A stretch of 64,000 nt of DNA, taken from assembly GCF_031432975.1 (NCBI RefSeq), contig NZ_CP133838.1:558001-622000 (forward strand), in the 5' to 3' direction. Of the stretch, positions 45,698 through 54,115 are shown in pieces; within the stretch, counting starts at the first letter, position 1, and each line of letters begins with the position of its first letter. A model generated the notes under the pieces. It was not told the DNA's origin. It ran no database searches and worked only from the letters and a program-made list of their open reading frames with translations. Source of the stretch: Buttiauxella selenatireducens. GTDB taxonomy: Bacteria; Pseudomonadota; Gammaproteobacteria; Enterobacterales; Enterobacteriaceae. Position numbers and translations under genes: made by a program.

Positions 45698-45826
45698 TCA
45701 GGATAAACGCTCAGGCGGAACGCGAGTTGAGCAATATTTACTCACAATTGAACATATTTTGTGGATTTATATGCTGAGGACAGGCTGCTCTGAACAGGGC
45801 GGTTTGCACTCTTTCAGCACCCTGTT

Positions 45827-45843
45827 TGCACTATAAATGTGCA
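45827..45843 (-). promoter_or_regulatory. NtrC-type enhancer site
   Basis: TGCACTATAAATGTGCA, a palindrome with perfect TGCAC / GTGCA halves seven bases apart, matching the NtrC consensus TGCAC-N7-GTGCA. It lies about 150 bases upstream of the sigma-54 promoter, a normal enhancer distance. Confidence 0.75.
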
Positions 45844-46075
45844 TGTTGCCCCAGGGTATGGCATCACTATATCACCTGATGTATCAATGCCGCTTATGGC
45901 TTCGCTGAAACCATAATCGCAACAAATTAATAACGAACTATTAATGCTTTTATGTAAAGAAGAATAAATTAATCCGTTCAGTTTTATTTATCCTATAAGG
46001 TAGACTTCTGTCTGTAGTTATTACTGCTTGCAAAATGGGTCGTAGAAATTAATTTTAAATATTGAGAGTGCGCTT

Positions 46076-46978
46076 GTGCCATTAAATATCAACGATCTTG
46101 ATTACTCTTTATCTGAGCTCAATATCGCCATTAAAGACCATTACGATTGGGCCGCAAAAATACTGTCTCTGAACCTGCTAGGGGGAGAGGCGGATGAAGA
46201 GATTGTTCACCCCGATTCCCATTGCCATTGCCGTTTTAGCAAATGGCTGAAGCTGCGTCTCGAAGGAGAGGCGCTGGACAGAGAAATGATTTCGCTCATC
46301 GACCGCCAGCATACGGAAATGCATGATGTCGCACGGGAATTAATGCAGTCTATTATTTCCAAAAAGGTGACCGAAGAATTAGTACAGCACTACCACTCCA
46401 CGCAACAGATATTGATTGAAAGCCTTGACCGTTATAAAGAATATCTCTTCTCCTACCGAAATTTACATGATGCATTAACCGGCCTGCCGTTGCGCCATTT
46501 GTTATATCGTGAATTCCCCCTTATTCGCTCAAAATATAATATGAGCGACAGCCGCGTGTATGTGCTGATTATGGATATCGACAGGTTTAAGTCGATTAAC
46601 GATACCTGGGGGCACAATGCGGGTGATGATGTATTGCGATCGGTCGCTCTGGCATTAAGAGCAGCAACGAGGGATAACGAACGCATATATCGGTTTGGGG
46701 GCGAAGAATTTATTACGTTACTCGTCGCGAAAAACGATGAGGATGCCGGTTTTGCTGCCGAACGTATGCGCGAGCATCTGGAATCCCATTCGATCAAGGT
46801 TGCGGGCGTTGAAATCAGTGTGACTGTGACAGGCGGTTTGACGAAAGTCAGAGCTCAGGATTCGCTGCACGAGGCGATTGGCCGTGCCGATAAAGCGATG
46901 TATTACGGTAAAAACACCGGGCGTAACCGCTGCATTATGTCCACGATTGCAGAAGATCTGATTACGCTCGGTGAGTGA
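46076..46978 (+). CDS. dgcZ: DgcZ, zinc-sensing diguanylate cyclase
   Basis: Cytosolic protein of 300 residues with an N-terminal CZB zinc-binding domain (about 15-130) and a C-terminal GGDEF domain (about 135-290). The zinc ligands are H22, C52, H79 and H83, the same positions as in E. coli DgcZ (YdeH). The active site is G-G-E-E-F near residue 211. The enzyme makes c-di-GMP from two GTP; in E. coli zinc inhibits it, controlling poly-GlcNAc and biofilm. The start is GTG at 46076, fixed by H22 alignment. It is divergent from patA. Confidence 0.93.
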   Translation: MPLNINDLDYSLSELNIAIKDHYDWAAKILSLNLLGGEADEEIVHPDSHCHCRFSKWLKLRLEGEALDREMISLIDRQHTEMHDVARELMQSIISKKVTEELVQHYHSTQQILIESLDRYKEYLFSYRNLHDALTGLPLRHLLYREFPLIRSKYNMSDSRVYVLIMDIDRFKSINDTWGHNAGDDVLRSVALALRAATRDNERIYRFGGEEFITLLVAKNDEDAGFAAERMREHLESHSIKVAGVEISVTVTGGLTKVRAQDSLHEAIGRADKAMYYGKNTGRNRCIMSTIAEDLITLGE

Positions 46979-47699
46979 TTACGCGGCATCCATACGGTGT
47001 TCTCCGCGAACCAGAGGCCCGGTCGAACTCATGTTCGATGATCCCGCCTGCCATGTAAGCCGCCCGGTCTGACATATGCGCAATCACATCGGCGTCGTGG
47101 CTGACCAGCAGATAGGTCATGCCAAACTGCTGTTTAAGGCGGTTCAACAGATTGAGAATTTCTGCCTGCACCGACATATCCAACGCCGAAGTCGGTTCAT
47201 CAAGCAGCAGGATTTTAGGCCGCAGCAACAGTGCCCGGGCAATGGCGACACGCTGGCGCTGCCCACCGGAAAGCTGGTGGGGATAACGCTTCATGGCGTC
47301 AGCTGCCAGTCCCACCTGAAGCAGCGCCTCCTCCACGCGGGCGGCAATTTTCGCCTCCCCGTGAATCGTCAGCGGCTCGGCCAGCGTGCGGTAAATAGTA
47401 TGGTTGGGATGCAAAGATGCGTAGGGGTCCTGAAACACCATCTGCACATTCCGTCGCAGGAAGCCCTGAAAACGTGAACCGGGTTTGATTGCATCATCCA
47501 GCAGTTTGACGTCGCCTTGCCATTCGCGCTGTAACCCTGCCAGCACCCGCAGAATGGTGGATTTTCCGCATCCTGATGCACCGATCAAACTGAATGTTTC
47601 ACCTGAGTTTACGGCGAAACTGGCATCGCTAACGGCAGTTTTGACCAGCCCCTTTGCCGTAAATTGCACGCGTAAATTACTGACTTCAACGATCGCCAT
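46962..47699 (-). CDS. Peptide-type ABC transporter ATPase (DppF/OppF-like)
   Basis: 245-residue ATPase with Walker A G-A-S-G-C-G-K-S-T, signature L-S-G-G-Q-R-Q-R-V and Walker B I-L-L-L-D-E-P-T-S-A-L-D. It starts at 47699, overlapping the preceding ATPase gene by 14 bases. As read, the last residues (A-S-G-S-R-R-T-P-Y-G-C) are odd and the frame runs 17 bases into convergent dgcZ. In the neighbouring frame the end reads L-V-R-G-E-H-R-M-D-A-A and stops at 46979, exactly beside the dgcZ stop. This suggests one extra G/C at the triplet 47018-47020. The core domain is intact. The substrate is unknown. Confidence 0.85.
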   Translation of the reverse strand: MAIVEVSNLRVQFTAKGLVKTAVSDASFAVNSGETFSLIGASGCGKSTILRVLAGLQREWQGDVKLLDDAIKPGSRFQGFLRRNVQMVFQDPYASLHPNHTIYRTLAEPLTIHGEAKIAARVEEALLQVGLAADAMKRYPHQLSGGQRQRVAIARALLLRPKILLLDEPTSALDMSVQAEILNLLNRLKQQFGMTYLLVSHDADVIAHMSDRAAYMAGGIIEHEFDRASGSRRTPYGCRVITHRA

Positions 47700-48522
47700 G
47701 GTGTTCTCCTTGCAGATTCTGGCTACGGTCAAGTGTCGGCAGCATTGTGCCGTAAGTCGCGGCATTTGGGCGGCATGTCCAGAGTGTGCGGGTATATGGA
47801 TGTGTGGCTGTCGCAAGCTCGCGGGCTTCCATTTCGTCGACTTTTTGCCCCTGATACATCACCAGTACACGTTGGCAGTGTTGAGCGACCAGCGGAAGAT
47901 CGTGGCTAATCAGTAACATCGCCATCTGGCGTTGCTCGCATTGCTCTACCAGCAATTCCAGAATCTGGTTGCGCAGACGAGCATCAAGAGCTGAGGTGGG
48001 TTCGTCGGCGATCAGAACTTTGGGATTGTTGACCAGGGCGATGGCAATCATCACGCGCTGCCCCATACCGCCGGAAAGTTCCGCCGGGTAACGCAGCAGC
48101 ACGTTTTCCTGCAATCCCACCGCATTAATCACTTCGCGGATTCGCTCGCGGCGCTGTGCCGTGGACAGTTTTTGGTGCAGCCGCAACGCTTCATCAATCT
48201 GTTGGGCGACGTTTTTCACCGGGTTGAGCGCGTAGCGCGGATCTTGTAAAACCATCGAAATGTCATTGCCGCGCAGGCGCTGCCAGTCGCGGTCGTGCAT
48301 CGTCAGCAAGTCGTGATTCAGCACGTTGAGATGAGTGGCACTGACCTTGCCTGGTTTGCGTACCAGACCCATTAGCGAGCGAGCCGTCATAGATTTGCCC
48401 GAACCGGATTCGCCCACCAGTGCCAGCCTTTCAACGCCAAGCGTAAACGAGAGATTTTCTACTACGCGTGCGCCGGGGTAATCAATGTTTAACCCCTGAA
48501 CGTGAATACGATTCTCAGTCAT
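47686..48522 (-). CDS. Peptide-type ABC transporter ATPase (DppD/OppD-like)
   Basis: 278-residue ATPase with Walker A G-E-S-G-S-G-K-S-M, signature L-S-G-G-M-G-Q-R-V and Walker B V-L-I-A-D-E-P-T-S-A-L-D. It partners the following ATPase to drive the two permeases. The start at 48522 (MTENRIHVQGL) overlaps the permease stop by eight bases; the frame is open ten codons further. The four cysteines usually found at the C-terminal end of DppD-type iron-sulfur ATPases are not obvious here. Confidence 0.85.
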   Translation of the reverse strand: MTENRIHVQGLNIDYPGARVVENLSFTLGVERLALVGESGSGKSMTARSLMGLVRKPGKVSATHLNVLNHDLLTMHDRDWQRLRGNDISMVLQDPRYALNPVKNVAQQIDEALRLHQKLSTAQRRERIREVINAVGLQENVLLRYPAELSGGMGQRVMIAIALVNNPKVLIADEPTSALDARLRNQILELLVEQCEQRQMAMLLISHDLPLVAQHCQRVLVMYQGQKVDEMEARELATATHPYTRTLWTCRPNAATYGTMLPTLDRSQNLQGEHHGDR

Positions 48523-49348
48523 GACCCGGCTCCAGTACGTCGCGTAATCCATCGCCCAAAAGGTTAAAGGCCAGGCTGCTAATCAAAATAGCGGTGCCAG
48601 GAATCGCGGCGATCCACCATTGATCGAAAATTACCTGCATGCCGTCGGCGATCATTGAGCCCCATTCCGCCATGGGTGGCCTTGCGCCAAGGCCCAGGAA
48701 ACCCAGCCCGGCGGCGGCAAGAATAATCCCCGCCAAATCAAGCGCCAGCCGCACAATGGCGGAAGGTAAACAGAGCGGAAGAATGTGGCCTGCCAACAGG
48801 CGCAGCCCACGAATCCCCATCATTTCGGCGGCAGCGAGATAGTCGCTGTGGCGCAGGCGTTGAATTTCGCTGCGTGCCTGGCGTGCATACGCAGGCCACG
48901 TGGTTAATGCCAGCGCCAGCGCGCCGTTAACCAGGCCTGGACCAAGCATTGCCACAAAGGCAAAGGCCAGAATCAGGCGCGGCATCGACATCACGACATC
49001 GGTAAAACGCATAAGCACGCGCTCCAGCCAACCTCCGTAATAACCAGAAAGAATGCCGATAAGCAGCCCGACAGGCAGCGTAATGAGCGTAACCAGTAGC
49101 ACCAGGCCGAGAGCCGGGCGTGAACCGTAAATCAGGCGTGAAAGCATATCGCGGCCATAGCTATCCGTGCCCAACCAGTGTTGAGCATTCGGCGCTTGCA
49201 GACGTGCTGCGGCGTCTTGCCAGTTCGGGTCGAAGGGGGCCAGTAATGGCGCAAAAATGGCAACCAGCACCAATAACGTAATAATCACCAAGCCGCAGAG
49301 TGCCGCAGGCGACCGCAAAGTGCGGCGCAAAAACAGAGAAGACGGCAT
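48515..49348 (-). CDS. ABC transporter permease (DppC/OppC-like)
   Basis: 277-residue inner-membrane permease with about six spans. The N-terminal extension ends H-W-L-G-T-D-S-Y-G-R-D-M-L-S-R, the hallmark of the OppC/DppC subfamily, and the EAA-type loop follows in Y-L-A-A-A-E-M-M-G-I-R-G-L-R. It starts at a TGATG overlap with the upstream permease. Confidence 0.88.
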   Translation of the reverse strand: MPSSLFLRRTLRSPAALCGLVIITLLVLVAIFAPLLAPFDPNWQDAAARLQAPNAQHWLGTDSYGRDMLSRLIYGSRPALGLVLLVTLITLPVGLLIGILSGYYGGWLERVLMRFTDVVMSMPRLILAFAFVAMLGPGLVNGALALALTTWPAYARQARSEIQRLRHSDYLAAAEMMGIRGLRLLAGHILPLCLPSAIVRLALDLAGIILAAAGLGFLGLGARPPMAEWGSMIADGMQVIFDQWWIAAIPGTAILISSLAFNLLGDGLRDVLEPGHD

Positions 49349-50397
49349 CAGCGCACCCTCGGATCGGTGACACGCACCAGCACGTCAGTCAGATTATTGA
49401 TAATGACAAACGACACGCCAATCAGCAGTGTGCCGCCCATAATCGCGGTGGTATCTCCGGCGAACAGCGCGGTAGTGAGATAGCGCCCGATGCCCGGCCA
49501 GGAGAAAACCGTTTCAGTCAGCACCGCGCCTTCCAGCATGCCGGTGTAGGCCAGCGCAATGACGGTGAATAGCGTGCCGCGAATGTTCGGCAGCACATGG
49601 CGCACCAGAATCGCCATCTCTCCGGCACCTTTGGCGCGCGCAAGCGTAATGTACTCTTTGTTCATTTCGCTCAAACACGCGGTGCGTGTTAAGCGGGTAA
49701 TGCTTGCCAGCGAGTAATAGGCCAGTAGCAGTACCGGCAAAGCAAGGTGATTGATGGCGTTCAGGAATGCATCGCGGTCGCCGGAAAGCCAGGTATCGAT
49801 AAGCACAAAGCCGGTTTTGGCTTCCACGCTGTACTGATAAATATCGTCCAGACGCCCAGGCCCGGCGCTCCATTGCAGGCGAGCATAAAACAGCGCCAGC
49901 ATCAGCAAACCCAACCAGAAAATAGGCACTGAATTACCCAGCAATGTGAAGGTACGCACTGCCAGATCCCACGGCGAGCCTGCGAATCGCGCGCAAAGTA
50001 CGCCGAAGATGACCCCAAGAACGCTGCCAATAATCAGCGCGAGGGTGGCGAGTTCTAATGTGGCCGGAAAGGCGGAAAGCAAATCCTGTAAAACCGGCTG
50101 ACCGGTCGCGCTGGCTGTGCCTAAATCACCCTGCGCGAGGTTCGTCAGATAGTGCCAGAACTGAACGGGAAGGGGTCTATCCAAACCCAACTGGTGGCGA
50201 ACTTGTAAGTAGGTGGCCTGGCTTGCGTGATCGCCGACGATTTGCAGCACGCGGTCGACTGGCGAAAGTGCCGAAAGGGCGAATGTGATGAGCAACAAGC
50301 CGAGCAGCGTCAGTGCCAGGGTAAATAGCCCTTGCGCGAATGTCAGCAACGGGCGGCGCAGGCGATTCGAGGCTGAAAGGGTGGAAATGTCTGACAT
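49348..50397 (-). CDS. ABC transporter permease (DppB/OppB-like)
   Basis: 349-residue permease with about six spans. H-Q-L-G-L-D-R-P-L-P-V-Q-F near residue 70 is the typical DppB/OppB segment, and Y-I-T-L-A-R-A-K-G-A-G-E lies in the cytoplasmic coupling loop. The start at 50397 (MSDISTLSASNRL) is chosen over an ATG 13 codons upstream near the repeat. It is the second gene of the operon. Confidence 0.87.
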   Translation of the reverse strand: MSDISTLSASNRLRRPLLTFAQGLFTLALTLLGLLLITFALSALSPVDRVLQIVGDHASQATYLQVRHQLGLDRPLPVQFWHYLTNLAQGDLGTASATGQPVLQDLLSAFPATLELATLALIIGSVLGVIFGVLCARFAGSPWDLAVRTFTLLGNSVPIFWLGLLMLALFYARLQWSAGPGRLDDIYQYSVEAKTGFVLIDTWLSGDRDAFLNAINHLALPVLLLAYYSLASITRLTRTACLSEMNKEYITLARAKGAGEMAILVRHVLPNIRGTLFTVIALAYTGMLEGAVLTETVFSWPGIGRYLTTALFAGDTTAIMGGTLLIGVSFVIINNLTDVLVRVTDPRVR

Positions 50398-50430
50398 GTG
50401 GACTCTTTGAGTTGTGTTGGAGAAAGCAAC

Positions 50431-50541
50431 CCTCACCCCGACCCTCTCCCTGAGGGAGAGGGGGAAACCAGCGCCCGATGGTTAGGGGAAAACCGAATTA
50501 TCCCCTCTCCCTAGGGGAGAGGGCTAGGGTGAGGGCGAGGG
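50431..50541. repeat. GAGGGAGAGGG-type palindromic repeat inside the ABC operon
   Basis: Flanked by CCTCACCCCGACCCTCTCCC and GGAGAGGGCTAGGGTGAGGG, inverted relative to each other, with internal palindromes CTCTCCCTGAGGGAGAG and CCCTCTCCCTAGGGGAGAGGG. It is the same family as the 21.1-21.3 kb cluster. It lies between the binding-protein gene and the first permease gene. Confidence 0.8.
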
Positions 50542-50547
50542 CATCCC

Positions 50548-52116
50548 TTACTTAGTCACGGCGTCGTAATACACCATATCCGCATTCAAACCTTGCTGAT
50601 AACCCTTCACATTTTCACGTACTACGATTTGGGTTTTACCCTGATCAACAAACACATACGGCGAATTATGCTGCACTTCTTCCTGTATTTTCTTATACAG
50701 ATCCAGGCGTTTAGCCGGGTCAGCTTCTGCAACTGCCGCCAGCGTTTGTTTGTTCAGCTCAGGGATTTCCCAGCTATTTAAACCGGCAACTGTGCTGCCT
50801 TTGCCGTCGTTAAACGCAAAAGAGCTGGCGTTGGAGTGAGCATCGAAATAGTCCGGCAGCCACATACGGATCGCGGCCTGATGCTGCTTAGCGCGTACGC
50901 GGGCGTAAACCTGGCTTCCGGCTGCTGGCAACAGATCAATCTTCACGCCGCCCTGAGCGAAACTCGCCTGCATCGACTGAGCGATGGTGATAAACGGCGC
51001 TTTGTTCTCGACGTCCAGCGTGAATTGCGCGTCTTTAATGCCTGCTTTAGCGAGGATTTCTTTTGCTTTAGCCGGATCAAATTTGGATGGGTTGTTGGTC
51101 AGCGCGCCAGCGAAACCGACAGGCAGGAAGCTCTGGTGGATAAAATACTGGCCTTTCAACAGGTCTTTGGTGATGCCTTCGTAATCAACCAGGTAACGGG
51201 ACGCTTCCCAAAGGGCTGGGTTCTTCAGCAGAGGATTGCTGCTGTTACCGACGTTGAACACCATGTAGTTCTGTTCGGCAGAAGGAATGCTCAACACTTT
51301 TACGCCAGGTTTGCCTTCCAGCGCACTGGTTTGATCCGCGCCCAGACCACGGGCAATATCTGCGTCACCTTGCTGAATCAGCAAACGGCGAGCTGCTGGA
51401 TCCGGCACGTTTTTAATAATGATGTTTTTCATTTTTGGCGCGTCACCCGGTGATGTAGGGTTGGCGTCCAGCACAATCGCCTGGTGCGGCTGGTAAACAC
51501 GCATCTTGAACGGACCGCTGCCCGCAGAGTGCATTTTCAGCCATTCATTGCCGAAATCACCCGCTTTGGCATTCGGGGTCACCGCTTTTTCATCGACGAT
51601 AGAAGCGATTGGCGTGGAGATAATATTCAGCGCAACCGCCGGGCTGACGTCCGCCGTCCAATGTAATTCCAGCGTGTGATCGTCGATTTTCTTCAACTGG
51701 CTGGCGATATTTTCTGGCTGCCAGCCAAGCACGTTAAGAATAAACGCCGGTGACTTATTCAGCGTGACTGCGCGGGTATAAGAGAAGATGACGTCTTCCG
51801 GGCGCAGCGGGTTGCCGGAGGCGAATTTCGCATCCGGGCGCAATTTGATGGTCAGTTTTTTATTGGCCGCGTCGCCCTGCCAGCTTTCAGCCAGCACCGG
51901 AATCACTTTTGCTGGATCGTTACGGTCGGCCTGAACCAGACGCTGATACAGACTTGGCACGGTTTGAATACTGGAAAGCTCGTTCGCTTCGGCGGGATCA
52001 AGGCTGACGATGTCATCCAGGCCCTGGGCAACGATTAATGTATTTGGCGGTGTGGCGGCAAAGCTGCTTGCGGAGATAGCCGCCAGCAGCAGTAATGGCA
52101 GTACTTTTCTTTGCAT
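50548..52116 (-). CDS. Periplasmic solute-binding protein, family 5 (peptide type)
   Basis: 522-residue binding protein with a Sec signal (cleavage after S-S-F-A-A, about residue 21). The SBP_bac_5 sequence has T-L-I-V-A-Q-G-L-D-D-I-V-S-L-D-P-A-E-A near the start, P-V-L-A-E-S-W-Q and R-P-D-A-K-F-A-S-G-N-P-L-R-P-E-D-V. It is first in a five-gene operon with both permeases and both ATPases. Family members carry peptides, nickel or other small solutes; nothing in the sequence fixes which. Confidence 0.87.
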   Translation of the reverse strand: MQRKVLPLLLLAAISASSFAATPPNTLIVAQGLDDIVSLDPAEANELSSIQTVPSLYQRLVQADRNDPAKVIPVLAESWQGDAANKKLTIKLRPDAKFASGNPLRPEDVIFSYTRAVTLNKSPAFILNVLGWQPENIASQLKKIDDHTLELHWTADVSPAVALNIISTPIASIVDEKAVTPNAKAGDFGNEWLKMHSAGSGPFKMRVYQPHQAIVLDANPTSPGDAPKMKNIIIKNVPDPAARRLLIQQGDADIARGLGADQTSALEGKPGVKVLSIPSAEQNYMVFNVGNSSNPLLKNPALWEASRYLVDYEGITKDLLKGQYFIHQSFLPVGFAGALTNNPSKFDPAKAKEILAKAGIKDAQFTLDVENKAPFITIAQSMQASFAQGGVKIDLLPAAGSQVYARVRAKQHQAAIRMWLPDYFDAHSNASSFAFNDGKGSTVAGLNSWEIPELNKQTLAAVAEADPAKRLDLYKKIQEEVQHNSPYVFVDQGKTQIVVRENVKGYQQGLNADMVYYDAVTK

Positions 52117-52273
52117 GTGGCACCCTGCTTAAAATGAATAATTTTTCTGTTGTTATTCTCGAACCCGCATACGTTAGGCCAGTTAGGCCGAATCATAAAG
52201 CCAAAAAAATACTTTCCTTATAAACATTTGGCATTTGGATATTATTTTTGCTTCGGTGAGAACGTTAAAAATG

Positions 52274-52301
52274 AAAACGCCGGGCATTGCCCGGCGCTTT
52301 T
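52274..52301 (-). terminator. Terminator downstream of proP
   Basis: Stem CGCCGGGC / GCCCGGCG with A-rich and T-rich flanks (AAAA before, CTTTTATT after on the plus strand), about 15 bases past the proP stop. It can act in both directions. Confidence 0.88.
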
Positions 52302-52315
52302 ATTGATTAAAGAAG

Positions 52316-53821
52316 CTACTCATTAATACGTGGATGTTGTTGTACCAGGTTGGTACGTTTCGCCTGTAATTCTTCAATCTCGCGATCAAGATCTTCTATT
52401 TTCTGCTCGATATTGTCGTGATGCTCCTGAACAATTTCACGCGCCTCAGCAATATCAGATGCCGCAGGTGTTGCCCCTTTTAGAGGTTTATTCGCGGTTT
52501 CTTTCATAGTCAGACCGGTTACCAGGCCAATCACCGCAACCACCATCAGATAATAGGCTGGCATCATCAGGTTATCGGTTGTTTCGACTAACCAGGCCGC
52601 GACTGTTGGCGTAACACCCGCAACCAGCACTGAGATATTAAAGGCGCTTGCCAGCGCACTGTATCGAATATGCGTTGGGAACATGGCGGGGAGCGTCGAT
52701 GCCATAACACCCGTGAAAGAGTTCAGAATTACGGCCAGAATGAGCAGCCCGGCGAATATGAGCCCCAGAACATTACTGTTGATCAGGATAAAGGCAGGAA
52801 TGGCCAGAATCAGTAGCGCCAAACTACCGAAGACAATAAACGGACGACGGCCAAAACGGTCGCTCAATAAGCCAATCATCGGCTGTACAAACAGCATCCC
52901 AATCATGATGGCGATGATAATCAGTACGCCATGTTCTTCGGAATAATGCAGGTTATGCGACAAGTAACTCGGCATGTACGTCAACAACATGTAGTAGGTC
53001 ACGTTGGTTGAAATAACGATACCAATACAGGTCAGCAGGCTGCGCCAGTGTTTGGTGGCAATCTCTTTAAAGGAGATTTTCGGACCGTCTGCCAGACCTT
53101 CTTTATCGCCTTGCTCAAGCTGTTCAATGTGCTGTTGAAACGCGGGGGTTTCTTCAAGCGCATGACGCAGATACAGACCGATAATCCCTAATGGCAGAGC
53201 GAGGAAGAAGGGCAGTCGCCAGCCCCATTCGAGGAAGTTAGCTTCGCCGACGATAGCCGTTATCAGCACCACCACGCCGGCCCCACAGACGAATCCGGCG
53301 ATGGAGCCAAAGTCCAGCCAACTTCCCATAAAGCCGCGTTTGCGGTCCGGGGAATATTCCGCCACGAAGATGGAAGCGCCGGTGTATTCACCACCCACCG
53401 AGAACCCTTGCGCCATTTTCGCAAGTAACAACAGGATTGGCGCCCAAATACCGATACTTGCGTACGATGGAATAAGACCAATACAGAAGGTACTCAATGA
53501 CATAATGATGATTGTGATGGATAAGATTTTCTGGCGACCATACTTATCACCCAGCATGCCAAAGAACAGGCCGCCTAATGGGCGAATCAGGAAGGGGACA
53601 GAGAAAGTACCCAATGCGGCAATCATCTGCACACTCGGGCTGGCATCCGGGAAGAAGACCTTACCGAGCGCAAAGGCAACAAAGCCGTACACACCGAAAT
53701 CAAACCATTCCATCGCATTGCCAAGCGATGCTGCAGTAATCGCCTTTTTAAGGCGGCTATCGTCGATGATGGTAACGTCACTGACCTTGATAGGTCTGAC
53801 TTTCTTTTTCCTTTTTAACAT
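52316..53821 (-). CDS. proP: ProP, osmosensing proline/glycine betaine:H+ symporter
   Basis: MFS osmoprotectant transporter of 501 residues with twelve spans, sensing osmotic upshift. The MFS signature G-D-K-Y-G-R-Q-K follows the second span. The long cytosolic C terminus ends in a coiled coil (E-Q-K-I-E-D-L-D-R-E-I-E-E-L-Q-A-K-R heptads) as in the E. coli protein, where it forms an antiparallel dimer and tunes the osmotic threshold. The gene is divergent from aer over a 294-base gap. Confidence 0.96.
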   Translation of the reverse strand: MLKRKKKVRPIKVSDVTIIDDSRLKKAITAASLGNAMEWFDFGVYGFVAFALGKVFFPDASPSVQMIAALGTFSVPFLIRPLGGLFFGMLGDKYGRQKILSITIIIMSLSTFCIGLIPSYASIGIWAPILLLLAKMAQGFSVGGEYTGASIFVAEYSPDRKRGFMGSWLDFGSIAGFVCGAGVVVLITAIVGEANFLEWGWRLPFFLALPLGIIGLYLRHALEETPAFQQHIEQLEQGDKEGLADGPKISFKEIATKHWRSLLTCIGIVISTNVTYYMLLTYMPSYLSHNLHYSEEHGVLIIIAIMIGMLFVQPMIGLLSDRFGRRPFIVFGSLALLILAIPAFILINSNVLGLIFAGLLILAVILNSFTGVMASTLPAMFPTHIRYSALASAFNISVLVAGVTPTVAAWLVETTDNLMMPAYYLMVVAVIGLVTGLTMKETANKPLKGATPAASDIAEAREIVQEHHDNIEQKIEDLDREIEELQAKRTNLVQQHPRINE

Positions 53822-54011
53822 TATTATCCTCTTTTTCCTTTTGGGAGCGAAACCGTCTCCCTTGCTAAGTGTAGTGAGCGAGTGACAAATTGAAGGTTAA
53901 AACTCCAGCACTCAGCGCCACTATGACAATCCCATTAATAACCTCATGAAATTATTGAAAAATGTGTTTCAATTTTAAAACCATTATAAAAAATATGGCT
54001 TAATTATAAAA

Positions 54012-54027
54012 GTGTGATCACCATCAA
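54012..54027 (-). promoter_or_regulatory. Weak CRP-like site in the proP-aer gap
   Basis: TGTGATCACCATCAAG has one perfect CRP half (TGTGA) and a poor second half. E. coli proP P1 carries a CRP site, so location supports it, but the match is weak. Confidence 0.25.
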
Positions 54028-54037
54028 GTTTACCCGC

Positions 54038-54064
54038 TAAAGTAAATCTTTGCAGCGCCGAAAT
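54038..54064 (+). promoter_or_regulatory. Flagellar sigma-28 promoter of aer
   Basis: TAAAGTAA, an 11-base spacer, then GCCGAAAT, close to the sigma-28 consensus TAAAGTTT-N11-GCCGATAA, about 52 bases before the aer start. This places aer in the class 3 flagellar regulon. Confidence 0.8.
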
Positions 54065-54115
54065 AACAATAAATCAAAAGAATTAACAACCGGGTAACTT
54101 AAAAAGGGAGTTGCT

